Origin: Maribacter ulvicola
Lineage (GTDB): Bacteria > Bacteroidota > Bacteroidia > Flavobacteriales > Flavobacteriaceae
NCBI RefSeq assembly: GCF_900155985.1
Contig: NZ_FTMA01000001.1
Location: 1,808,655-1,872,654 of the forward strand
Length of the DNA: 64,000 nt
Direction of reading: 5' to 3'
Below are positions 58,020-64,000 of this stretch, piece after piece (position 1 is the first letter of the stretch; each line of letters begins with the position of its first letter). The position numbers and the translations under genes are program-made. The notes beneath the pieces were generated by a model that saw nothing but the letters and a program-made list of their open reading frames with translations, did no database searches and was not told the DNA's origin.

Positions 58020-58766
58020 TTATGGATGTTTTTTTATACCTAAAAACTTCTTAATCTTATATTTTAAAAGCTTTTTTGTGTAATTCTTTTGAGCCATTGA
58101 TAGGAAGTAAAAGTAAGGGTTTCCTCTTCTTAGGTCTCCTGGTATAATAGTAGGTTTAAAATTATTTTTCCAGGCCACATAATCAAAACTGAGTTGGTCT
58201 CTTTTACTCATAGTAGACAGTATTTGCCACCAATCTTCCATAACCTTAATGACTTCTTTGTCATTATGCTTTCGGATTAATACGCCTGCAGATATTAAAC
58301 CATTGTTTTTTGGATAGTTTTCCTTTTTTAAGAAATCTATTTGTTTTTGCATGATTTCTGGGGCATCTTTATACTTACCTCTTTCTCTTCCTAATTTAAG
58401 AAGGGCATCAAATTCATCATAGATACAATCTCTTTTGTCATCACATTGATTGTGGTCAAATATTGCCATCTTAAAACCTTTTAGTTCATTGAGTAATTTG
58501 TAGATATCTCCTATTATTAAAAAGTTGTTATCAATGTATATGCTTATATCGTAGTCTTTAAAATATAAATGAGGTAATATTTTTGGATGCCTATTTTTTC
58601 TTCCCTCATCATCGTCATCTTTTATAAGTTCAATAGGTTTCCATGGCGATTTAATTTTATTAGGATCATCCGTAAAACAAAAAAAGTCTATTCCCTTAAC
58701 TTTTTTTTGAGGAATTAACCCATAATTTTCGCCAAAAGCACCAGTATATACTACTATTTTCTCCAT
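58020..58766 (-). CDS. DUF616-family glycosyltransferase
   Basis: A 248-residue protein beginning 'MEKIVVYTGAFGENY' at the ATG at 58766; a TTG four codons earlier is less likely. 'GIDFFCFTDDPN', 'HPKILPHLYFKDYDISIYIDNNFLI' (around 64-88, DxN-like site) and 'RDQLSFDYVAWKNN' match the DUF616 (TOD1/MUCI70-like) glycosyltransferase group found in plants and in bacterial surface-sugar clusters. It leads the glycosyltransferase run. The sugar is unknown. Confidence 0.82.
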   Translation of the reverse strand: MEKIVVYTGAFGENYGLIPQKKVKGIDFFCFTDDPNKIKSPWKPIELIKDDDDEGRKNRHPKILPHLYFKDYDISIYIDNNFLIIGDIYKLLNELKGFKMAIFDHNQCDDKRDCIYDEFDALLKLGRERGKYKDAPEIMQKQIDFLKKENYPKNNGLISAGVLIRKHNDKEVIKVMEDWWQILSTMSKRDQLSFDYVAWKNNFKPTIIPGDLRRGNPYFYFLSMAQKNYTKKLLKYKIKKFLGIKKHP

Positions 58767-58828
58767 ACAAAAAGGCAAATATATCTTATATATTTGCCTT
58801 TTATTAATTTATAATTTAGATTTTTATT

Positions 58829-59644
58829 CTATACCGCAACATCATATTCTCTAAGAGCATCGTTCAATGATGTCTTTTTGTTTGTGCTTTCTTTTCTTTT
58901 TCCAATAATTAACGCACATGGTACTTGAAACTCACCTGCGGGGAACTTTTTGGTATAACTACCAGGGATTACGACTGAACGCGCAGGGACTACACCTTTT
59001 GTTTCAACAGGTGTTTCTCCTGTAACATCAATTATTTTGGTACTCATTGTTAGAACAACATTAGCGCCCAATACCGCTTCTTTTTCAACTCTAACACCTT
59101 CTACAACAATACAGCGAGAACCAATAAAGGCACCATCTTCAATAATAACAGGAGAAGCTTGTAATGGTTCTAAAACACCACCAATACCTACACCACCACT
59201 TAGGTGAACATTTTTGCCAATTTGAGCACAGCTACCAACGGTTGCCCAGGTATCTACCATAGTGCCTTCATCAACATACGCACCAATATTTACATAACTA
59301 GGCATTAAAATGGTTCCTGCAGAAATGTATGCACCATGTCTTGCAACGGCATTTGGTACTACACGAATTCCCTTTTCTTTGTACCCTCTTTTCAATGGCA
59401 TTTTATCGTGGTACTCAAAAATACCTGCTTCTAGGGTTTCCATTTTCTGAATAGGGAAATACATTACTACCGCTTTCTTTACCCATTCATTGATCTGCCA
59501 TCCGTCTTCTGTTGGCTCCGCACATCTTAATTTTCCTAAATCTAAAAGGTTTACGACTTCTCTAATACTATCTTGGGTAGCAGACTCTTTTAAAAGATCT
59601 CTATTGTCCCATGCTTTTTCTATTTGTGCTCTTAATTCTGTCAT
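58829..59644 (-). CDS. dapD: Tetrahydrodipicolinate N-succinyltransferase
   Basis: A 271-residue left-handed beta-helix enzyme of lysine/DAP synthesis, transferring succinyl from CoA to tetrahydrodipicolinate. The N-terminal helical part (1-90) with 'LDLGKLRCAEP' precedes hexapeptide repeats at about 95-235 ('GAYISAGTILMPSYVNIGAYVDEGTMVDTWATVGSCAQIGKNVHLSGGVGIGG' region, in parts), then 'GSYTKKFPAGEFQVPCALIIGKR'. Length is standard. It is divergent from ruvX. Confidence 0.95.
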   Translation of the reverse strand: MTELRAQIEKAWDNRDLLKESATQDSIREVVNLLDLGKLRCAEPTEDGWQINEWVKKAVVMYFPIQKMETLEAGIFEYHDKMPLKRGYKEKGIRVVPNAVARHGAYISAGTILMPSYVNIGAYVDEGTMVDTWATVGSCAQIGKNVHLSGGVGIGGVLEPLQASPVIIEDGAFIGSRCIVVEGVRVEKEAVLGANVVLTMSTKIIDVTGETPVETKGVVPARSVVIPGSYTKKFPAGEFQVPCALIIGKRKESTNKKTSLNDALREYDVAV

Positions 59645-59722
59645 TTTCGTAAAATTTCCTCAAATATAAGTTGAAGTACAGTAATTAGCCATGCGCAACT
59701 ACACATATAACAAATTATACTT

Positions 59723-59730
59723 TATTTTTG
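59723..59730 (+). promoter_or_regulatory. Candidate -7 box for ruvX operon
   Basis: TATTTTTG fits TAnnTTTG, 13 bp before the TTG start of ruvX. The -33 element is not clear. Confidence 0.4.
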
Positions 59731-59743
59731 CCAAAAATTTAGT

Positions 59744-60154
59744 TTGGGAAAAATTCTTGCAATTGATTACGGAGAAAAACGTATTGGACTAGCAGTTACC
59801 GATGATATGAAAATGATAGCATTTGGTTTAACTACGGTCAACACTCCTGAAATATTTACGTACTTATCTGACTATATTCCTCGTGAACATGTCGAAACTA
59901 TAGTAGTAGGTGAGCCCAAACAAATGGATAATACCGCTTCTGAATCTGAAGTGCATATTGCGCCATTTTTAGTAAAGTTGGCAGAGAAATTCCCAACAAT
60001 ACCTATTAAAAGGCATGATGAGCGTTTTACATCTAAAATGGCTTTTCAGACCATGTTGGATAGCGGCTTAAAGAAGAAACAAAGAAGGAACAAGGCATTG
60101 GTCGATGAGATCAGTGCAACGATTATTTTACAAGATTTTTTAAAAACAGTATAA
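59744..60154 (+). CDS. ruvX: Holliday junction resolvase-like protein RuvX (YqgF)
   Basis: A 136-residue RNase H-fold protein. 'AIDYGEKRIGLAVTD' is the first catalytic Asp strand, 'IVVGEPKQMDN' follows and 'KRHDERFTSKMA' and 'KALVDEISATIILQDFL' complete the acidic site. YqgF has been assigned to 16S pre-rRNA 5' processing in E. coli, and to recombination by older annotation. The only good start is TTG at 59744. It is followed without a gap by def. Confidence 0.93.
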   Translation: MGKILAIDYGEKRIGLAVTDDMKMIAFGLTTVNTPEIFTYLSDYIPREHVETIVVGEPKQMDNTASESEVHIAPFLVKLAEKFPTIPIKRHDERFTSKMAFQTMLDSGLKKKQRRNKALVDEISATIILQDFLKTV

Positions 60155-60745
60155 ATGATTTTACCCATTATTGCATACGGTAATCCCGTATTAAGAAAAG
60201 TAGCGGATGATATTGACGAAGATTATCCAAAGCTGAAGGATTTGATTGCTAACATGTGGGAGACCATGTATAATGCTAGTGGTGTAGGTCTTGCGGCTCC
60301 CCAAATAGGTTTGCCAATTCGTATTTTTTTAGTAGATACCACGCCGTTTTCAGGTGATGAGGATTTAAGTAAAGATGAGCAAAAACAATTAGACGGTTTT
60401 AAACGGGTTTTTATCAATGCTACTATTGAAGAAGAAACTGGTGAAGAGTGGGCTTTTAACGAAGGTTGCTTAAGTATACCTGATGTTCGTGAAGACGTAA
60501 ATAGAAAGGGTACTATTAAAATTACATATTTAGATGAAAATTTTAATAAGCATGAAGAAACTTATGACGGTCTATTGGCACGTGTTATTCAACATGAATA
60601 TGATCATATAGAGGGCGTTTTGTTTACCGATAAGTTATCTGCTTTAAAGAAGAGAATGCTAAAGGGAAGGTTAACCAACATTTCTAAAGGAAAAATAAAC
60701 GTAGACTATCGTATGAAATTTCCTGCGATGAAAAAAGGACGTTAA
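60155..60745 (+). CDS. def: Peptide deformylase
   Basis: A 196-residue metalloprotease that removes the formyl group from nascent chains. All three motifs are seen: 'GVGLAAPQIG' (GxGxAAxQ), 'EGCLSIPDV' (EGCLS, metal Cys) and 'QHEYDHIEG' (HExDH). An insertion of about 20 residues between the first two is common in Bacteroidota. The ATG at 60155 follows the ruvX stop directly, so the two are coupled. Confidence 0.96.
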   Translation: MILPIIAYGNPVLRKVADDIDEDYPKLKDLIANMWETMYNASGVGLAAPQIGLPIRIFLVDTTPFSGDEDLSKDEQKQLDGFKRVFINATIEEETGEEWAFNEGCLSIPDVREDVNRKGTIKITYLDENFNKHEETYDGLLARVIQHEYDHIEGVLFTDKLSALKKRMLKGRLTNISKGKINVDYRMKFPAMKKGR

Positions 60746-60805
60746 AATACCTACATAATTAATAGAAAAGTATAATATTTGTCGACTAAAATTTTAAAAG
60801 AATTT

Positions 60806-61234
60806 ATGGGTTTAGAGAAAATTTTATCCGTTGCAGGAAAGCCAGGTTTATATAAATTAATTACCCAAACAAGAACAGGGTTTGTGGCAGAATCTTTATT
60901 AGATGGAAAAAGAATTACAGTTAGCTTACGAAGCAGCGTTAGTGTATTGTCTGAAATAGCTATTTACACTCTTGAAGAGGAAGTGCCTTTAAGAGATGTG
61001 TTCAAGAAAATACAAGAAAAGGAAAATGGTGGTAAAACCGCTATTGGCCATAAAGCAGAGAAAATAAAATTAGAAGAGTATTTCTTTGAAGTACTACCTA
61101 ATTATGATGAAGATCGTGTTTATGTTAGTGATATCAAGAAAGTTATTCAATGGTATAATATTCTAACAGAAAATAAAATTACTGATTTTTCCAATGAAGA
61201 AGTGGTAAGTGAAGAAGCTTCTGAAGAGGAATAG
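60806..61234 (+). CDS. DUF5606 family protein
   Basis: A 142-residue protein. 'LEKILSVAGKPGLYKLITQTRTGFVAESLLDGK' (around 3-35) is the standard opening of DUF5606, a family nearly confined to Bacteroidota and often next to def. The rest has 'YFFEVLPNYDEDRVYVSDIKKVIQWYNIL' (around 91-119) and an acidic tail. The ATG at 60806 gives the family N-terminus; the frame also has a TTG at 60779, which would add nine residues. Function unknown. Confidence 0.85.
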   Translation: MGLEKILSVAGKPGLYKLITQTRTGFVAESLLDGKRITVSLRSSVSVLSEIAIYTLEEEVPLRDVFKKIQEKENGGKTAIGHKAEKIKLEEYFFEVLPNYDEDRVYVSDIKKVIQWYNILTENKITDFSNEEVVSEEASEEE

Positions 61235-61251
61235 TTGTTAATATTTGTAAT

Positions 61252-61290
61252 AAAAAAAATGCCTTAATCAACGATTAAGGCATTTTTTTT
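61252..61290. terminator. Bidirectional intrinsic terminator after DUF5606
   Basis: An 18-bp perfect stem (61252-61269 with 61273-61290) closed by AAC, with A8 and T8 ends. It can serve both the ruvX operon and the converging hexosaminidase gene. Confidence 0.88.
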
Positions 61291-61305
61291 ATGGATAGTT
61301 ATGAA

Positions 61306-62919
61306 TTAATCCTTTTCAATAGTCTCATAGGTGTAGTCACTCTTTTTCCAATCTATTAATGCTGATGGATAATACTTTACATCCATTCTATCTAAAAATG
61401 GAGCTTGATCTGCCAATCTAACTTTGTAATTTTCCCAATCTCTGTTCTCTTTTGTACTCCAACTTAATTCAGAATACCCAATAATTCTAGGGAAAGCTAA
61501 ATACTCAAGTTCATCTATATTACTAATTGTTTCTGACCAAAGCGGAGCTTCTACTCCTAAAATGTTTTCTAATGGAATACCGTATTCTTCAGGTGTCCAA
61601 ATGTAAGCGGTATCCACTGGTATGTAGGCTGCCCAGTGAAGTCCAAATTTTGAAAGACTATCATATTCCATATCCAAATAGGCTTTTTTTGCCGGTGAGA
61701 CTATGATTTGCATGCCTTTGTTCACCGCTTTTTTAGCATTCTCTTCGCTTGCCCACCATTGAGAGATAGAAGTGGAATCTACATCTGCAATAGCAACTTC
61801 GTCCCAGCCTATCATGCGTTTACCGTGTTTTTGTACTATTTTTTCAACCTTGTTGATGAAATGAATGTAGTCTTTCTTTTTGGTTACATGGCTCTCATCT
61901 CCACCAACATGAAAATAAGGTCCAGGAGTAATAGCGGATATTTCCCTAACAACATCGTCAATAAATGCATACACGGTATCTTTACGGGTATCGAACGTAC
62001 TGAAACCTACTTGAGTGCCCTCGTATAATTTAGGTGTTTTTCCATTACCGTTTAAGAAAGGATATGATACTGATGCTGCGTTGGTATGACCGGGCATATC
62101 GATCTCTGGGATAATGGTCATGTATCTTTCTGCAGCATAACGTACAATTTCCTTGTAATCTTCTTGGGTATAGAACCCGCCAGACTCACCGCCAACTTCT
62201 GTACTGCCACCAACTTCTGTTAGTTTGGGCCATGATTTAATTTCAATTCTCCAACCTTGGTCATCACTAAGGTGTAGGTGAAGTACGTTTATTTTGTAGT
62301 AAGCTAATAGGTCAATATATTTTTTTACATCCTCAACACTAAAAAAGTGTCGTGCCACATCTAACATAGAGCCTCTATACGCAAAATTAGGGTTGTCCGT
62401 AATTTTACCTGATGGTACTGGCCATATTTTTTGTAAAGCTAAAGTATCGTTACTTTTTAAAGGAACTAATTGTCTTAAGGTCTGTATACCTCTAAACGCA
62501 CCTTCAGCGGTATTTGAGTTGATAATAATAGAATCTTGATTTATGTATAACTGATAGGCTTCTGGTGATGCTAAATCTGTGCTATCGCTCTGGTTAATGT
62601 AAATTACCCTTTCTACCGTATTGGTACCTTCACTGTTCACCGGAATAGTAAGGTTAATTTTGTCCTTTAATTTTTCTGCCAAAAATGTACCCACCTTGTC
62701 AAAGCCAGTAGCGTTTTTAGAGGTGTAAATTGCCGTAAACTGATCTAAGGCAAAAGCGGAGTTGGTTGGTATTGTTTTTAAAGGCTTTGGTATTAAGCTT
62801 GCCTTAGACAGATCTGTCGTAGGCATTGCAATTCGTTCTTTCTTTTCGTTGGCACAAGCAATGAACAGTAGTGTTAAGCTTGTAAAAAATAGACTTCGAA
62901 TACAAAAGGTTTTGATCAT
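61306..62919 (-). CDS. Beta-N-acetylhexosaminidase, GH20, lipoprotein
   Basis: A 537-residue lipoprotein (lipobox 'FIACAN', Cys22) with an N-terminal GH20b domain (about 40-165) and a catalytic barrel. The catalytic Asp-Glu pair is in 'FHVGGDESHVTKK'; substrate contacts include 'YRGSMLDVARHFFSVEDVK', 'LHLHLSDDQGWR', 'IPEIDMPGHTNAA' and 'ISQWWASE' with 'APLWSE'. It removes terminal GlcNAc or GalNAc from chitin oligomers or glycoconjugates in the envelope. It lies 9 bp downstream of the SGNH gene. Confidence 0.94.
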   Translation of the reverse strand: MIKTFCIRSLFFTSLTLLFIACANEKKERIAMPTTDLSKASLIPKPLKTIPTNSAFALDQFTAIYTSKNATGFDKVGTFLAEKLKDKINLTIPVNSEGTNTVERVIYINQSDSTDLASPEAYQLYINQDSIIINSNTAEGAFRGIQTLRQLVPLKSNDTLALQKIWPVPSGKITDNPNFAYRGSMLDVARHFFSVEDVKKYIDLLAYYKINVLHLHLSDDQGWRIEIKSWPKLTEVGGSTEVGGESGGFYTQEDYKEIVRYAAERYMTIIPEIDMPGHTNAASVSYPFLNGNGKTPKLYEGTQVGFSTFDTRKDTVYAFIDDVVREISAITPGPYFHVGGDESHVTKKKDYIHFINKVEKIVQKHGKRMIGWDEVAIADVDSTSISQWWASEENAKKAVNKGMQIIVSPAKKAYLDMEYDSLSKFGLHWAAYIPVDTAYIWTPEEYGIPLENILGVEAPLWSETISNIDELEYLAFPRIIGYSELSWSTKENRDWENYKVRLADQAPFLDRMDVKYYPSALIDWKKSDYTYETIEKD

Positions 62920-62928
62920 CTTTTTTAA

Positions 62929-63618
62929 TTAGGGTTGGTTTACTAAATCTTTCATGGCTTCATACCAAATATCGTAACCTTTTTGGTTCATATGAAGTCC
63001 GTCTTCAATAAATATATCAGTTTTTAGTTTTCGTTTGTTCAACATAGGTTTCCAAACGTCTACATAAAATAGGGTAGGATCGTTTTGGGTAAAACGATTC
63101 ATTTTTCTATTTAGCCTTTTATATTTTCCACGAATTTTCCATCGGCTGATACTTGGTTTTGCCGCAATTAAAATAATCTGTGTTGATGCATTTTTTGCTT
63201 TTATTCGACGGATGATCTCTGCAATGGTATCAAGAACATTAGTAGGTCTTTTTTTAGCCCATAGGTCATTATCGCCCTCATAGATAAAAACCTTTTTAGG
63301 GTTATAAGATAAAACCAATTCATCTATAAATAGCAATAAATCTGATGCCTGAGAACCGCCAAAACCGCTATTTACAATTTGATGTTCAGGAAATGCATCT
63401 TGTAAATTTCGCCATAAACGCACACTAGAGCTTCCGGTAAAAACTATGGTTTCTTTATTGGGGTCCCATATACTGTCATAGGTAACAGTGATATCTTTAA
63501 CCTCTTTTGTAAATACATTTTCTGTTTGGGAAAAACTTGATAGGGAAACTATAATTGCAAAAACGGTAAGTATTTCTATTTTCTTAAAGCTATTTAAAAG
63601 CGGTGATATCTTAAGCAT
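62929..63618 (-). CDS. SGNH/GDSL hydrolase, exported
   Basis: A 229-residue protein. A signal peptide (about 1-29, 'VFAIIVSLSSFSQ') precedes an SGNH hydrolase. Block I is 'VFTGSSSVRLW' (catalytic Ser), block II 'VNSGFGGSQ' (Gly), block III 'IYEGDND' (Asn) and block V 'DGLHMNQKGYD' (Asp and His). Related enzymes deacetylate sugars or act on esters. Between an alpha/beta hydrolase upstream and a GH20 enzyme downstream, it may deacetylate glycans; that is inference. Confidence 0.9.
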   Translation of the reverse strand: MLKISPLLNSFKKIEILTVFAIIVSLSSFSQTENVFTKEVKDITVTYDSIWDPNKETIVFTGSSSVRLWRNLQDAFPEHQIVNSGFGGSQASDLLLFIDELVLSYNPKKVFIYEGDNDLWAKKRPTNVLDTIAEIIRRIKAKNASTQIILIAAKPSISRWKIRGKYKRLNRKMNRFTQNDPTLFYVDVWKPMLNKRKLKTDIFIEDGLHMNQKGYDIWYEAMKDLVNQP

Positions 63619-63624
63619 ATTTTG

Positions 63625-64000
63625 TTATTTTTTGGCAGTTGCGGTAAATCCTTCGGTTAACGCCCATTCGTAAAATCTTGAAATCCAATTGTCAGATGGC
63701 AGGTTTTGTGCTTTCATTCCAAAACCATGCCCACCTTTGGCGTACATGTGCATTCCTGTATTTTTTCTATTTGTCAACCAGGCGGAATATAGATCTGCAC
63801 TTGGTTTTGCTAATTCTAATGGATCGTCTGAAGCACAAATAACCAACATTGGCGGTGCATCTTTTGGCACGGTGTATTCGCCAACAACCGTCATCCAAGG
63901 GTAAACAGGTACTATGAAATTTGGTCTGGTGGCTTCCGTGTAGTTAAAAGTGACCCCCATGGTTACCGCACCACCGGCAGAGAAGCCCATAAATCCAATT
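63625..64000 (-). CDS. Alpha/beta hydrolase (acetylesterase-like), C-terminal part
   Basis: A C-terminal piece of about 125 residues; the 5' end is beyond the window. The nucleophile elbow is 'GFSAGGAV', the acid region is 'LVICASDDPLE', and the catalytic His is in 'GGHGFGM' (residues around 92-98 of the visible part). This order fits BD-FAE-type or Axe1-like esterases that remove acetyl groups from xylan-type or other glycans. It is 6 bp upstream of the SGNH gene in the same direction, so the three genes (this, SGNH, GH20) look co-transcribed. Confidence 0.85.
   Translation of the reverse strand, partial: IGFMGFSAGGAVTMGVTFNYTEATRPNFIVPVYPWMTVVGEYTVPKDAPPMLVICASDDPLELAKPSADLYSAWLTNRKNTGMHMYAKGGHGFGMKAQNLPSDNWISRFYEWALTEGFTATAKK

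Noticed and set aside
1..64000. tRNA or rRNA genes
   Set aside because: No cloverleaf with a GGTTCRA T-arm or rRNA signature was found by eye; a tRNA search tool would settle it.

Overview
This window looks like a chromosomal segment of a marine member of the Flavobacteriaceae (Bacteroidota). The support is an AT-rich genome, promoter boxes of the Bacteroidota form TAnnTTTG, a very large secreted protein ending in a gliding-motility/type IX secretion (T9SS type B) C-terminal domain, a long Bacteroidota-type NusB, and several families typical of the phylum (DUF3276, DUF5606, DUF1573 next to YajC). It is mostly housekeeping DNA. I see no rRNA, tRNA, CRISPR array, prophage or intact insertion sequence.

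Layout. 1-8.4 kb: end of a CsaA-like gene, a bile-acid/sodium symporter-family protein, a PlsC acyltransferase, a DUF3276 protein, an ABC exporter, nusB-DUF1573-yajC, a YdeI-like protein and peptidase T. 8.5-16.1 kb: a small secreted protein, pyrD, a Dabb protein, a LysE exporter, HMG-CoA lyase, a three-gene porin/FMN-binding/membrane-protein operon, and guaB. 16.1-23.5 kb: M1 aminopeptidase, thioredoxin-like protein, lysA, a Lon-N domain protein, sucC and a small exported protein. 23.5-30 kb: DUF1456, two TerB-like paralogues, a DUF2254 gene broken at an A7 run, hsp20 and uvrB. 30-32 kb: a two-gene ABC transporter. 32-47 kb: two tandem related surface-protein genes, a 682-residue short one and a 4287-residue SprB-repeat giant. 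47-53 kb: a divergently transcribed kinase-like protein, an NdpA-like nucleoid protein, a pRiA4b ORF-3 family protein, heme A synthase, CCA-adding enzyme and Sua5. 53-58.8 kb: six glycosyltransferases on one strand, probably for surface polysaccharide. 58.8-61.3 kb: dapD, divergent from ruvX-def-DUF5606. 61.3-64 kb: a GH20 hexosaminidase, an SGNH hydrolase and a truncated alpha/beta hydrolase, a small glycan-degrading group.

Most notable: (1) an ungapped repeat of about 97 bp, about 75% identical by hand count, with three hairpins at the same offsets in both copies. The middle stem carries three fully compensated base-pair changes. One copy lies inside the nusB leader and the other between two genes at 49.5 kb. 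(2) The giant adhesin and its shortened tandem paralogue, next to a divergent gene carrying kinase-like motifs. (3) A DUF2254 gene whose two halves join by a -1 shift exactly at A7. (4) A possible sigma-54 promoter with two phased palindromes before hsp20. (5) A porin/FMN-binding/membrane-protein operon that looks like an envelope flavin electron-transfer module.

All family assignments come from reading the translated sequence. No database search was run.
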